Origin: Zooshikella harenae | Lineage (GTDB): Bacteria > Pseudomonadota > Gammaproteobacteria > Pseudomonadales > Zooshikellaceae | Reading direction: 5' to 3' | Assembly (NCBI RefSeq): GCF_018837975.1 | Contig: NZ_JAGSOY010000021.1 | Span: 1-64,000 of the forward strand | Length of the DNA stretch: 64,000 bases | Part shown: in pieces, positions 26,498 through 35,964 of the stretch | Layout of the letters: each line of letters opens with the position of its first letter | Numbering within the stretch: the first letter of the stretch is position 1 | Program-made: the position numbers and the translations under genes | The notes under the pieces: generated by a model | What the model was told of the DNA's origin: nothing | The model's database searches: none | Seen by the model: the letters and a program-made list of their open reading frames with translations, nothing else

Positions 26498-28456
26498 ATG
26501 AGTAAACTGCTGTGGAAACCAAGCCAGGCCCGTGTAGCGGCCAGTAATATGACCGCTTTTATGACCAGGGTAAACCATCACTATACGACAACATTAGTGG
26601 ACTATCCCCATCTCCATGAGTGGTCAATAAAACACCGCCCAAAGTTTTGGTCATTGCTCAGTAAGTTTTATGACATACGCTGGCATCAACCACCTAAGGC
26701 CATATTGGAAAATGACCATAACATGCCAGGGGCTGAGTGGTTTAAAGGCGCCACATTAAACTATGCAGAACACTTACTCTCACGTCGTGATCATAAACCT
26801 GCGATTATTTTTCGTGGTGAACAGGGCCAGCGTTCGGTGATCAGCTATCACGAGCTCTACCAACAGGTAGCAAAGGTGGCCACAAAGCTTAAGCAGCATG
26901 GCATTACTCAGGGAGACAGAATTGTAGGCTACTTACCAAACTGTCCTGAAGCCATTATTGCCATGCTAGCAACAGCCAGTTTAGGTGCAGTCTGGAGCAG
27001 TTGCTCACCCGATTTTGGTTGGCAAGGTGCTTTAGACCGGTTTGATCAAATTACACCCAAGGTACTGTTTACCGCGGATGGCTATTTCTATAATGGCAAA
27101 CACATTGATATTCAGGACAAAGTCTCTCACCTTGTCCAAAACCTGGATTGCTTAGTGCAAACTGTTGTTATCAACTTCGCCAACCCAGGAGCCAAGCCTC
27201 CTACTTTGCCTAATATCAGCCATTGGCAAGACTGGCTGGATACCGCTTTACCCACGCCTACACTTACCTTCACCCCCGTCCCCTTTAATGCCCCGCTTTA
27301 CATTCTTTACTCTTCAGGCACCACAGGCAAACCTAAATGCATTATTCATAGCATAGGGGGCACACTACTCCAACACTTGAAAGAGCTAGGCCTGCATACT
27401 GACCTAAAAGATGATGATGTCTTTTTATATTTCACCACCTGTGGTTGGATGATGTGGAACTGGCAAGTGAGTGCACTCGCCTTAGGATTAACCCTGGTTC
27501 TTTACGATGGTTCCCCATTTCATCCAACCCCCTCTATTCTTTTTGATATTGTTGAAACTGAAGATGTCAGTGTGTTTGGCACCAGTGCCAAGTATTTATC
27601 TGCATTGCAAAAACAGGAAGTAATTCCTGCACAGCGTCACCGTCTCTCAGCCCTGCGTACCTTATTGTCCACTGGCTCCCCCCTGGCTGATGACAGCTTT
27701 GATTATGTCTATCGCGATATTAAGAAGGACATCTGTCTATCCTCAATCTCAGGAGGTACGGATATCATTTCTTGCTTCGCCCTCAGCTGCCCAATCCTTC
27801 CTGTCTATCGTGGTGAATTACAGTGTATTGGGCTTGGCATGGACGTAGTCTTCATGCGAAACGGTGACCAAGCCAAGGTGAATGAAAAAGGTGAGTTGGT
27901 CTGCCGTAAGAGCTTTCCTTCCATGCCAATAGGTTTTTGGAATGATCCTGACCAGCAAAAGTATCATGTGGCTTATTTTAGCCAGCATCCTGGATACTGG
28001 AGCCATGGTGACTTTGGTGAAATTACAGCACATGGAGGGGTTATTATTCATGGCCGGGCTGACGCCGTTCTGAACCCTGGAGGTGTTCGAATCGGCACAG
28101 CGGAAATTTACCGGCAAGTTGAGACTATTCCAGAGGTCTTAGAATGTATTGCAGTCTGCCAAAGCTGGCAAGGAGATAGTCGTATTGTACTGTTTGTGAA
28201 ACTAAAGCCGGAGCTGTCGCTGAGTGATGACCTGGTGAATGCCATTAAGCTAACAATTCGTCAGAATACAACGCCACGCCATGTCCCAGCGAAAATCTTG
28301 CAAGTTAGCGATATTCCCCGAACCCGTAGCGGCAAAATCGTCGAAATAGCCGTTCGGGAAACCATTCATGATCGGCCAGTAAAAAACACTGATGCACTGG
28401 CTAACCCTGAAGCACTTCAATATTTCAAACAAAGGGAAGAGCTACTTTGTGACTAA
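26498..28456 (+). CDS. aacS: acetoacetyl-CoA synthetase
   Basis: The ATG at 26498 is preferred because GGGATGA lies just upstream; an ATG seven codons earlier has no binding site. The 652-residue product is an ANL-superfamily acid-CoA ligase: P-loop YILYSSGTTGKPKCIIHSIGG, the acetoacetate-type WMMWNWQVSALALG, SISGGTDIISCFAL, GDFGEITAHGGVIIHGRADAVLNPGGVRIGTAEIYR, and the adenylation lysine in TRSGKIVEIAVRE. It activates acetoacetate to acetoacetyl-CoA for thiolysis, completing carbon recovery from leucine. The downstream side is convergent with tatD, only 21 bases apart, and no strong terminator is visible. Confidence 0.94.
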   Translation: MSKLLWKPSQARVAASNMTAFMTRVNHHYTTTLVDYPHLHEWSIKHRPKFWSLLSKFYDIRWHQPPKAILENDHNMPGAEWFKGATLNYAEHLLSRRDHKPAIIFRGEQGQRSVISYHELYQQVAKVATKLKQHGITQGDRIVGYLPNCPEAIIAMLATASLGAVWSSCSPDFGWQGALDRFDQITPKVLFTADGYFYNGKHIDIQDKVSHLVQNLDCLVQTVVINFANPGAKPPTLPNISHWQDWLDTALPTPTLTFTPVPFNAPLYILYSSGTTGKPKCIIHSIGGTLLQHLKELGLHTDLKDDDVFLYFTTCGWMMWNWQVSALALGLTLVLYDGSPFHPTPSILFDIVETEDVSVFGTSAKYLSALQKQEVIPAQRHRLSALRTLLSTGSPLADDSFDYVYRDIKKDICLSSISGGTDIISCFALSCPILPVYRGELQCIGLGMDVVFMRNGDQAKVNEKGELVCRKSFPSMPIGFWNDPDQQKYHVAYFSQHPGYWSHGDFGEITAHGGVIIHGRADAVLNPGGVRIGTAEIYRQVETIPEVLECIAVCQSWQGDSRIVLFVKLKPELSLSDDLVNAIKLTIRQNTTPRHVPAKILQVSDIPRTRSGKIVEIAVRETIHDRPVKNTDALANPEALQYFKQREELLCD

Positions 28457-28477
28457 CCCCAAGTCGGCTTGCTTCAT

Positions 28478-29257
28478 TTAAGCTTTTGCCTCTTTAAATA
28501 AGCGGAAAAAATTGGCACTGGTTTGCTCAGCCAGTGTCGTTAATGACTCCCCTCTTAATTCAGCCAAAAAGGAGGCAACCGCTGAAACATATTTCGGTTC
28601 GTTGGTCTTGCCACGAAATGGAGCAGGAGCTAAATAAGGTGCATCTGTTTCCACCAGTAAACGATCCAATGGAATTTTCTTGGCAACGTCACGGACATTG
28701 TCTGCTTGCCGGAAGGTGACAATCCCAGAAATTGAAATATACATACCTAAGTCCAGCGCTTGGCGTGCCATATCCCAGTCTTCGGTAAAGCAATGTAAAA
28801 CCCCACCAAACTTTTCAATAGTATGGCTGCGAAGTAATGCCAAGGTATCCGCTTTCGCTTCCCGAGTATGAATGACTACTGGTTTATTCACCTGCTGTGC
28901 AACCTGTAACTGAGTTGCAAACCGCTGCTGTTGTTGCTGAATGTTCTCCTTGGCATAGTAGTAATCCAACCCCATCTCCCCAATAGCTACCACCTTAGGA
29001 TGATCCGCCAGCACAACTAACGCATCCATATCAGGTTCTTTGCCATCTTGCTCTAAAGGATGTACTCCTACAGTGGCAAACACATTGGGATACTGCTCTG
29101 CAATTGAAACTACCTGAGGGCTGTTTTCCATACTAATGGCAATCGCCAGAAAATGACTGACTCCCTCCTCTTCTGCTGCTTGCATTGCAGCAGATAGGTT
29201 ATTGTCATAAGCATCCAGTTTTAAACGATCAAGGTGACAATGAGAATCCACTAACAT
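28478..29257 (-). CDS. tatD: TatD-family metal-dependent DNase/hydrolase
   Basis: The start at 29257 begins MLVDSHCHLDRLKLDAYDNN, the usual first strand of TatD/YcfH proteins; a longer frame back to 29386 adds an unrelated extension. The 259-residue TIM barrel has the metal ligands HCH (residues 6-8), the Glu in IGEMGLDYYYA, VVIHTREAK, LHCFTEDWDMARQALDLGMYISISG and LVETDAPYLAPAPFRGKTNEP. The gene follows pilZ, as in Pseudomonas. YcfH-type members remove 3' ends or D-aminoacyl groups; the exact substrate here is not certain. Confidence 0.93.
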   Translation of the reverse strand: MLVDSHCHLDRLKLDAYDNNLSAAMQAAEEEGVSHFLAIAISMENSPQVVSIAEQYPNVFATVGVHPLEQDGKEPDMDALVVLADHPKVVAIGEMGLDYYYAKENIQQQQQRFATQLQVAQQVNKPVVIHTREAKADTLALLRSHTIEKFGGVLHCFTEDWDMARQALDLGMYISISGIVTFRQADNVRDVAKKIPLDRLLVETDAPYLAPAPFRGKTNEPKYVSAVASFLAELRGESLTTLAEQTSANFFRLFKEAKA

Positions 29258-29348
29258 TATAAAAACATCGCTCCCAAGGCTGAGCGTAATAGACACCCAG
29301 CCAGAATGATCTGAAGAAAAAAGTGAAACTGCGAGGTATTGGTATGAA

Positions 29349-29705
29349 CTAGAGGGTATGAGTAGGTCGATCAGATTGCAGCGCACCTGCTAGATAGGTT
29401 TCAATTTTACTGCGCGCCATATCATCCTGACCATTAAACTGTACACCAATTCCCGCAGCACGATTACCTTGAGCACGTCGTGGTGTAATCCAGATTACTT
29501 TGCCAGCTACTGGGATTTTTTCTGGTTCATCCATCAGGTTGAGCAGCATAAAGACTTCATCACCCAATTTATATTGCTTATTGGTAGGAATAAAAAGTCC
29601 ACCATTAGCAACAAAAGGCATGTAAGCTGCGTATAAAACAGCCTTATCCTTAATGGTAAGTGACAAAATACCGTTACGAGGGCCAAGTCGAGGAGGTTTA
29701 TTCAT
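29349..29705 (-). CDS. pilZ: type IV pilus assembly protein PilZ
   Basis: The 118-residue product matches the founding PilZ of Pseudomonas aeruginosa almost throughout: RNGILSLTIKDKAVLYAAYMPF, NGGLFIPTNKQYKLGDEVFM, LLNLMDEPEKIPVAGKV, AGIGVQFN, KIETYLAGAL and the conserved end SDRPTH. This subgroup lacks the RxxxR c-di-GMP site of other PilZ domains and acts in pilus biogenesis through PilB and FimX. It lies between holB and tatD, 16 bases after holB, with no terminator, so it is part of the long leftward operon. It implies type IV pili encoded elsewhere in the genome. Confidence 0.97.
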   Translation of the reverse strand: MNKPPRLGPRNGILSLTIKDKAVLYAAYMPFVANGGLFIPTNKQYKLGDEVFMLLNLMDEPEKIPVAGKVIWITPRRAQGNRAAGIGVQFNGQDDMARSKIETYLAGALQSDRPTHTL

Positions 29706-29721
29706 GTTACTGCCTTGCTTT

Positions 29722-30732
29722 TCAGCGTTGAGTCAGACCGCGCCAACGTATGAGAACTCCTTCTATCAATAACGGAAGATTTAAATTGCCTTGGCTTAAC
29801 AGGTGCTGGTGCTGGATCAGCAGCCAGTCATAATATTGATAGAGTGCTTGAATACCTGCCTTATTAGCAATATAGGTCAACATTGGCGTTACGTCTTTAT
29901 TTTTGCAACAACTATCACAACCAAGTTGCGAGATTTTTATCATATCGCTTAACCAGTCTAATAGCCAAGTTAAAACGAGTGATAATTCAATGGGTTGCCA
30001 CTGTTTAGCCAGAGTGACAGGAGAGACCTGTCGCTTCGTAATTGCTTTCACTCCCTCCAAAACCTGCTGGCGAATAGCCAAAGCATCCTTATGATAATAA
30101 TCACAGGCCAGCAATGGTGCTTGGCTGGCTAGATTTAGCAGTAAAGTTGCAGATTCCTGCGAAAGAGATGTCTCTTGCGCCATTAGCCAGCTCATACCCG
30201 TTTGTAGATCAGGAAGGGTAAATTGTAATCGTTGGCACCGACTTTTTATCGTTGGGAGTAATCCACTACTGGTATCAGTAATAAGTAATATTACCGTATT
30301 ATTACCTGGCTCTTCTAAACACTTCAGAAGTGCATTTGATGCATTGATATTCATTGCATCTGCAGGACGAATAATAATAACCCGATAACCACCCTGCTGT
30401 GCCGTTTTACTGGCAAACCCAAGCAAGTCTCTAACTTGATCAACCCTAATGGGCTTGCCTTCCTGTTCTGGAGAAACCACCAAAAGATCCGGATGCGTAT
30501 TCGCTTTCAGTAATTGACAGATTTTGCAAACTCCACAAGCTGTGCCATTGACGGCATTTGAGCAAAGCAATACAGAAGCAATACGTTGTGCAAACTGAAA
30601 CTTACCTAGCCCTTTGTGACCTTCCAGTAAATAGGCATGCGCCATTCGCCCCTGTTGATGCTGTTGGTACCAGTGCTTCCATAATGGTCCCTGCCAGGGT
30701 AGAGATAGTTCATTACTTACCGAAAAACTCAT
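29722..30732 (-). CDS. holB: DNA polymerase III, delta' subunit
   Basis: The start at 30732 (MSFSVSNELSLPWQGPLWKH) has AGGTG six bases upstream inside the end of tmk, with which it overlaps by 20 bases. The 336-residue clamp-loader subunit shows AHAYLLEGHKGLGKFQFAQRI (P-loop-like, degenerate as expected for delta'), a zinc-binding set of four cysteines (CSNAVNGTACGVCKICQLL), and SNALLKCLEEPGNNTVILLITD with a following SRCQRLQF. The C-terminal collar contains an extra Cys pair (GCDSCC) of unknown meaning. Context tmk-holB-pilZ-tatD is standard. Confidence 0.95.
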   Translation of the reverse strand: MSFSVSNELSLPWQGPLWKHWYQQHQQGRMAHAYLLEGHKGLGKFQFAQRIASVLLCSNAVNGTACGVCKICQLLKANTHPDLLVVSPEQEGKPIRVDQVRDLLGFASKTAQQGGYRVIIIRPADAMNINASNALLKCLEEPGNNTVILLITDTSSGLLPTIKSRCQRLQFTLPDLQTGMSWLMAQETSLSQESATLLLNLASQAPLLACDYYHKDALAIRQQVLEGVKAITKRQVSPVTLAKQWQPIELSLVLTWLLDWLSDMIKISQLGCDSCCKNKDVTPMLTYIANKAGIQALYQYYDWLLIQHQHLLSQGNLNLPLLIEGVLIRWRGLTQR

Positions 30733-31354
30733 CAAGCACCTGTCTGATTTGTTGCTGAACATCAGCTAAAGGCTGTCCAGCATCAATAATACGAAACCGC
30801 TCTGGATATGCTTTTGCACGAGCTAAATAGCCCACTCGCACACGCTCAAAAAAATCGTGCTGCTGCTGCTCAAAACGATCACTTTGTCCTCTTTTAGCCA
30901 CTCTCGTCATGCCTACCTCAACAGGTAAATCTAATAGCAGTGTCAAATCTGGCTGAAGTGCCTGCTGAACAAGCGCTTCTAAAGTCTCAAGTACCGTCGT
31001 TGACAAACCTCTACCTGCTCCCTGGTACGCAAAGCTGGCATCCGTAAAGCGGTCGCTAACGACAACCTTGCCTGCATTTAGCGAGGGTTTTATCACCTGA
31101 GCCAGGTGTTGTGCTCTGGCCGCAAACACTAACAATAACTCTGCATTTGGATCCAATGCTTCATCAGCATGGTGAAGCAGTAACTCTCTAACTTGCTCTG
31201 CAATTGGAGTCCCACCAGGCTCACGAGTTTTAACCACAGAAAGACCACGCTTTTTTATATCGTCAATAATAAAAGCCAAGTTAGTCGATTTTCCTACACC
31301 TTCACCACCTTCTAGAGTGATAAACGAACCTATTTGCTTGTGCTGCTCAGTCAT
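30713..31354 (-). CDS. tmk: thymidylate kinase
   Basis: This 213-residue cytoplasmic kinase phosphorylates dTMP to dTDP. The P-loop FITLEGGEGVGKSTNLAFI is near the N-terminus, followed by VVKTREPGGTPIAEQVRELLL (DRX/REPGG substrate motif), VVSDRFTDASFAYQGAGRGL and a lid region with KRGQSDRFEQQQHDFFERVRVGY. The last residues overlap the holB start. The gap of about 80 bases to mltG upstream is the largest break in this part of the operon. Confidence 0.96.
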   Translation of the reverse strand: MTEQHKQIGSFITLEGGEGVGKSTNLAFIIDDIKKRGLSVVKTREPGGTPIAEQVRELLLHHADEALDPNAELLLVFAARAQHLAQVIKPSLNAGKVVVSDRFTDASFAYQGAGRGLSTTVLETLEALVQQALQPDLTLLLDLPVEVGMTRVAKRGQSDRFEQQQHDFFERVRVGYLARAKAYPERFRIIDAGQPLADVQQQIRQVLDEFFGK

Positions 31355-31436
31355 AAAATTTTTCTAGTTTGAGTTACTTTCAACGTTGATGGCATTTGCG
31401 ATTCAAATAACATCAAAAAAATATGCTGTGGTATCA

Positions 31437-32483
31437 CTAATTAGCTTGAGGGTTTGAACGGTAATCCTGCCGGCGACGAAGCTGATACTTACGCACGGCA
31501 CGATTATGCTCTCTTAACGATGATGAAAAGTGATGACTGCCATCCCCTTTCGCCACAAAGTACAAGCTATTTCCTGGTGCTGGATGCAGTGCAGCCTGGA
31601 TAGCTAATTTTCCAGGAAGAGCAATAGGTGTTGGGGGAAGCCCCAATATACGATACGTGTTATACAATGTATCTTGCTGTAAGTGCTTGCGTGTTAAATT
31701 GCCTTCGTAGTGCTCACCTAAACCATAAATAACTGTTGGGTCTGTCTGTAAGCGCATATTTTTTTGTAGTCGCCGAACAAAAACACCTGCAATTGCTGGT
31801 CGCTCTTCTGGTACACCCGTTTCCTTCTCAACGATAGAAGCCATAATTAATGCTTCATAAACATTTTGGTAAGGTAAGTTCTGAGCACGTTTTGGCCACT
31901 CATCTGCCAATGTGCGCTCCATCTTTTCATAGGCTCGTTTTAGCAATGCAATATCTTTTGTTCCTGCGGTATAAGCATACGTATCAGGAAAAATTAGCCC
32001 CTCTGGATGACTGTATGTACTTTTAAACCCCAACAACTCAGGTAAATCTTGCCATTGGTCCGGGGTAATGGTGTGCTCAACTTTTGGTGCTTGAGCAAGC
32101 ACCTCAAGTACTTGGCGAACTGTCCATCCTTCGACAAAGGTAATCGCATACTGGCGTGTTTTACCACGTACCAATAAGGCTATCAGCTCATCTACTGTAC
32201 TATGAGCAGGCACTTCGTATTCACCCGCCTTAAGTTGTAAAGCTTTACCACGATACCGAACGTACACTTCAAAAGACCAAGGCTCTTTCACAACCCCTTG
32301 GCTAACAAGTTGCTGACCCAGCTGCCTGACAGAAGTCCCAGAGTTAATAGTAACATTAAGAGACTGTTCATTATTAAGTAGCTTTTTTTGGCCATAGCCT
32401 TGCAAATACAAATAACCGCCAACTGCTACACACACTACTACCAATGTGACTAATAAAGTTGACCACAAAAAAAATCTTTTCAT
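31437..32483 (-). CDS. mltG: endolytic peptidoglycan transglycosylase MltG (YceG)
   Basis: The start at 32483 overlaps the pabC stop (ATGA) and gives a 348-residue protein beginning MKRFFLWSTLLVTLVVVCVAVGG, a single N-terminal membrane anchor. The extracytoplasmic part has the LysM-like segment (NVTINSGTSVRQLGQQL) and the YceG catalytic region with ALIMASIVEKETGVPEERPAIAGVF (catalytic Glu), RLQTDPTVIYGLG, YNTYRILGLPPTPI, and FVAKGDGSHHFSSSLREHNRAV. It cuts nascent glycan strands and sets their length. The Arg/Gln-rich C-terminal tail is common in the family. Confidence 0.95.
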   Translation of the reverse strand: MKRFFLWSTLLVTLVVVCVAVGGYLYLQGYGQKKLLNNEQSLNVTINSGTSVRQLGQQLVSQGVVKEPWSFEVYVRYRGKALQLKAGEYEVPAHSTVDELIALLVRGKTRQYAITFVEGWTVRQVLEVLAQAPKVEHTITPDQWQDLPELLGFKSTYSHPEGLIFPDTYAYTAGTKDIALLKRAYEKMERTLADEWPKRAQNLPYQNVYEALIMASIVEKETGVPEERPAIAGVFVRRLQKNMRLQTDPTVIYGLGEHYEGNLTRKHLQQDTLYNTYRILGLPPTPIALPGKLAIQAALHPAPGNSLYFVAKGDGSHHFSSSLREHNRAVRKYQLRRRQDYRSNPQAN

Positions 32484-33328
32484 CCCAGTACTTCTATTAA
32501 GGTCTGTTGCCAATATTGAGTCATGTGCCCGATAGGCCAGCATTTTTGTTCTGGCCAACAATGAGCTTGATAAGCTCGAACAGGCCAGATCCCCAGCACA
32601 CTATTACACACAAACACTTCAGTTGCCGTGAATAACATCGCTAATGTGACGTTTAGCACTTCAACAGGCATCCCTCGTTTTTCAGCCTGCTCAATAATAA
32701 AAGCGCGACAGGTTCCCTCAACCCCACAAAGACTCAGATCTGGAGTTATCAATTGATTATCACACACCAGAAACACATTGCTCATGGTTGCTTCAACCAC
32801 ATGACCAGACTGATCCAGCACAAGTCCTTCCCCATACTCTGCAGTCTGCCACTCCTGTCGAGCAAGCACCTGCTCCAGCCGGTTTAAGTGTTTAATACCT
32901 GCCAATAACGGCTGATGAGCAAGACGAGTTGTACAGGGGAAAAGATGTATACCTGCTGAACAATTAGCGGCAGGATAATCAGGATAGGGGTAAAGCTCAA
33001 TAAGTACTGTAGCTGGGCCACTCCCCAGTGGACTATAACCACGCCCACCTCCTCCACGGGTAACAATTAACTTAGCTACCCCTAATTCAGCAGGGTGTTG
33101 TTGGCAGGCTTCAAAAATCCAGCACTCAATGTCGGCCAGGTTACAAGAGATATCCAACCGTGCCAAACCATTGGCCAGACGGGTTTTATGCAAGTGCCAA
33201 AGCGAAGGCTGTTGATTAACAACCTTCATCGTTTCAAAAAGTCCATCACCGTAACTAAGGCCACGATCACCAACAGCTATATATTGACAAGGCTCACCAT
33301 TCAACCAACACCCCAGCTGCTTTGCCAT
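32480..33328 (-). CDS. pabC: aminodeoxychorismate lyase
   Basis: This 282-residue PLP enzyme of fold type IV forms 4-aminobenzoate for folate synthesis. Features are DRGLSYGDGLFETMK near residue 25, the PLP-binding lysine in LAGIKHLNRLEQVLARQEW, EGLVLDQSGHVVEATMSNVFLV and a C-terminal TATEVFVCNSVLGIWPV. The gene lies between fabF and mltG; its stop overlaps the mltG start. It could be mistaken for a branched-chain aminotransferase, but size, the HLNRLEQ signature and context favour PabC. Confidence 0.93.
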   Translation of the reverse strand: MAKQLGCWLNGEPCQYIAVGDRGLSYGDGLFETMKVVNQQPSLWHLHKTRLANGLARLDISCNLADIECWIFEACQQHPAELGVAKLIVTRGGGGRGYSPLGSGPATVLIELYPYPDYPAANCSAGIHLFPCTTRLAHQPLLAGIKHLNRLEQVLARQEWQTAEYGEGLVLDQSGHVVEATMSNVFLVCDNQLITPDLSLCGVEGTCRAFIIEQAEKRGMPVEVLNVTLAMLFTATEVFVCNSVLGIWPVRAYQAHCWPEQKCWPIGHMTQYWQQTLIEVLG

Positions 33329-33355
33329 GACTCCCTCTTACACTAGCGTTACCAA

Positions 33356-34603
33356 CTAACCCTGCTCATAGCAAGAAAAAATCAACGTACCATTTGTACC
33401 GCCAAACCCAAAGGAGTTTGACATCGCATGACGAATGAGTAAGAGCTTAGCATGATGAGGCACATAATCTAAATCGCACTCATCATCAGGATTATCCAAG
33501 TTTATTGTTGGTGGTGCTATCTGCTGATTTAGAGACAATACGGTAAACAAAGCCTCAACAGCACCCGCTGCACCCAATAAATGGCCTGTCATTGATTTTG
33601 TTGAACTAATGGCAAGTTTATAGGCATGATCAGCAAAAACACTTTTAACAGCACGGGTCTCTGCTACATCCCCCACGGGAGTTGATGTTCCATGAGCATT
33701 AATGTAGTTAATGTCAGCTGGATTAAGTTTCGCATCCTGAAGAGCATTCTTCATAGAATAGGCGGCACCTTCACCTTCCTCTGTTGGGGCTGTAACATGG
33801 TACGCGTCTCCACTCATGCCAAAGCCAGTCAACTCTGCATAAATTTTTGCCCCTCTACGCTTTGCATGCTCCAGTTCTTCCAAGACTAAAACACCTGCAC
33901 CATCACTTAACACAAAACCATCACGGTCTTTATCCCAAGGACGGCTGGCCTGTTGAGGGCAATCATTTTGGGTAGAAAGTGCACGTGCAGCACCAAAAGC
34001 AGCCATCCCTAACCCACAAGACGCCTTCTCTGCACCACCGGCAACCATAATATCGGCTTCACCATACATTATATTCCGGGCTGCCATGCCCAAACAGTGG
34101 GTTCCTGTGGTACACGCCGTTGCCAAAGCATAGTTTGGTCCTTTTAAACCAAAACGCATTGAAACCTGGCCACTCACCATATTTACAATTGAGCCAGGGA
34201 CAAAGAAAGGGGATATTCGTCGTGCACCAGACTCAACTAGAACTTGTGCATTTCGCTCAATTGTGGACAAACCACCAATGCCTGAACCTATTGCAACCCC
34301 TATACGGTGTGCATTTTCAGGTAACACAGAAAACTTAGCGTCATAAATCGCTTGTGAGGCTGCTGCGATACCATACTGAATAAAAACATCGACTTTTCGA
34401 GCCTCTTTTGCTGACATGTAAGCTTCAATATCTAAGTTTTTAACTATGCCAGCAAAGCGGGTATTCAAGGATGGAACATCAAGATGTTCAATTGGAGAAA
34501 TGCCGCTTTTACCTGCTAATATATTTTGCCAGCAACTTTCGACATCATTGCCGAGTGGACTGATTAAACCAAGACCGGTGACCACCACTCTTCTACGAGA
34601 CAC
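33356..34603 (-). CDS. fabF: 3-oxoacyl-[acyl-carrier-protein] synthase II
   Basis: This 415-residue condensing enzyme elongates fatty acids and controls temperature-dependent unsaturation. It has the thiolase-fold catalytic triad: Cys in [20 protein letters not shown], His in [11 protein letters not shown] and His in [17 protein letters not shown]. The start [20 protein letters not shown] and the end [14 protein letters not shown] are typical. It is separated from acpP by about 200 bases that include a terminator-like hairpin. TCACSTG in other FabF proteins reads TACTTGTHC here. Confidence 0.95.
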   Translation of the reverse strand: MSRRRVVVTGLGLISPLGNDVESCWQNILAGKSGISPIEHLDVPSLNTRFAGIVKNLDIEAYMSAKEARKVDVFIQYGIAAASQAIYDAKFSVLPENAHRIGVAIGSGIGGLSTIERNAQVLVESGARRISPFFVPGSIVNMVSGQVSMRFGLKGPNYALATACTTGTHCLGMAARNIMYGEADIMVAGGAEKASCGLGMAAFGAARALSTQNDCPQQASRPWDKDRDGFVLSDGAGVLVLEELEHAKRRGAKIYAELTGFGMSGDAYHVTAPTEEGEGAAYSMKNALQDAKLNPADINYINAHGTSTPVGDVAETRAVKSVFADHAYKLAISSTKSMTGHLLGAAGAVEALFTVLSLNQQIAPPTINLDNPDDECDLDYVPHHAKLLLIRHAMSNSFGFGGTNGTLIFSCYEQG

Positions 34604-34742
34604 CTAAGCTCTCCTCTCTATAATATAACAATGCCTTTAGAACAGCTGTATACTTCTAGTATCGTATGTATATGGCAAATGTCGTATTCTTAAGTAGAAT
34701 AAAACAGATCATTATTTATACGCGCAAGCATTACTAAATAAT

Positions 34743-34780
34743 ATAAAAGCCGCTCTACACAATGCAGAAGCGGCTTTTAT
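34743..34780 (-). terminator. terminator after acpP
   Basis: ATAAAAGCCGCT (34743-34754) pairs exactly with AGCGGCTTTTAT (34769-34780), a 12-bp stem with T-rich flanks, 22 bases after the acpP stop on the minus strand. It fits a strong, separate acpP transcript with partial read-through to fabF. Confidence 0.8.
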
Positions 34781-34801
34781 TTGATCGAAAACTAGAAAAA
34801 A

Positions 34802-35035
34802 TTACTGATTAGCGATAATGTAATCAATCGCTTCTTGTACAGTAGTAATTTTTTCTGCTTCCTCATCAGGAATTTCAGTTTCAAACTCTTCCTCAAGGGC
34901 CATTACCAACTCAACAGTGTCCAGTGAGTCTGCGCCAAGATCTTCAACGAATGAAGCATTGTTAGTTACTTCTTCTTCTTTAACACTAAGCTGTTCACAA
35001 ACAATTTTTTTTACGCGCTCTTCAATGGTACTCAT
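34802..35035 (-). CDS. acpP: acyl carrier protein
   Basis: The start at 35035 gives [23 protein letters not shown] and a 77-residue acidic protein, the normal ACP length; a longer frame to 35125 is not supported. The phosphopantetheine serine is in [21 protein letters not shown] (Ser 37 or close). It carries growing acyl chains for fatty acid, lipid A and lipoate synthesis. It is placed between fabG and fabF, as in most gammaproteobacteria. The terminator just downstream suggests high separate expression. Confidence 0.98.
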   Translation of the reverse strand: MSTIEERVKKIVCEQLSVKEEEVTNNASFVEDLGADSLDTVELVMALEEEFETEIPDEEAEKITTVQEAIDYIIANQ

Positions 35036-35201
35036 ACCTAGTTTTGCTCCTATGTAAACAGATGCAGCCTTGCTGCTGTGTAAGTTTATAAAACCGACTG
35101 TAAAAAGTGCAAGTTTAACAATCAACCTGCAACCTTAAATAACCGCAAAAGTCCAAATATGTTAGCTTTATTTGGTATCTACAACTAAAGCCAACACAGG
35201 G

Positions 35202-35939
35202 TTAACCCATGTACATACCACCATTGACATGCACTGTCTCACCCGTAATGTATGCCGCTGCATCCCCAGCCAGAAAAGCGACCACTGAGGCAATCTCATT
35301 AGGATTACCCAAGCGATTTAAGGGGATTTGCTCAAGCAATTTTGCACGGTGAGCTTCTGGTAATTCTCGCGTCATGTCGGTATCAATGAAACCTGGGGCG
35401 ACAGCATTAACTGTAATTCCACGAGCGCCAATTTCACGGGCTAATGCACGGGTGAAGCCTTCAATACCTGCTTTAGATGCAGCATAGTTGCTTTGTCCTG
35501 CATTGCCCATTGAGCCTACGACAGAACTAACATTAATAATTCGTCCCCAACGTGCTTTGGTCATTGCCTTTAAACACGCCTTAGAAATTCGAAACGCAGC
35601 AGTTAAATTGGTATCCAAAACTTGCTGCCAATCTTCAAGCTTCAAACGAAGCATTAAATTATCACGAGTAATCCCCGCATTATTGACAACAATCAGCGGT
35701 GCACCAAATTCATCTGTTATTTGCTTAATAACAGCATCAACTTGTTCCGCATCAGTCACATCCATTGCATAGCCACGGCCAGTAATATTTTTTTCAGCTA
35801 ATGCAGCAGAAATTTGATCAGCACTATCACTTGATGTTCCAGTACCAATAACAGTTGCACCTGCAAGCCCTAACTGTTCCGCAATGGCTTTACCTATACC
35901 CCGCGTAGCTCCAGTAACTAGGGCGACTTTACCTTGCAT
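35202..35939 (-). CDS. fabG: 3-oxoacyl-[acyl-carrier-protein] reductase
   Basis: This 245-residue short-chain dehydrogenase reduces 3-oxoacyl-ACP with NADPH. The cofactor loop is ALVTGATRGIGKAIAEQLG, the structural motif is VVNNAGITRDNLMLRL, and the catalytic Ser-Tyr-Lys set appears in IINVSSVVGSMGNAGQSNYAASKAGIEGFTR. The end YITGETVHVNGGMYM is typical of FabG. It lies 25 bases after fabD in the leftward fab operon. Confidence 0.97.
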   Translation of the reverse strand: MQGKVALVTGATRGIGKAIAEQLGLAGATVIGTGTSSDSADQISAALAEKNITGRGYAMDVTDAEQVDAVIKQITDEFGAPLIVVNNAGITRDNLMLRLKLEDWQQVLDTNLTAAFRISKACLKAMTKARWGRIINVSSVVGSMGNAGQSNYAASKAGIEGFTRALAREIGARGITVNAVAPGFIDTDMTRELPEAHRAKLLEQIPLNRLGNPNEIASVVAFLAGDAAAYITGETVHVNGGMYMG

Positions 35940-35964
35940 GTGTTTTTCACCTTTTTTTAAACAC

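Noticed and set aside
29258-29386. Longer N-terminus for tatD (start at 29386)
   Set aside because: The additional 43 residues do not look like TatD; the family begins at the DSHCHLD strand.
35036-35125. Longer N-terminus for acpP
   Set aside because: ACP is a fixed-length small protein and [10 protein letters not shown] is the standard start.
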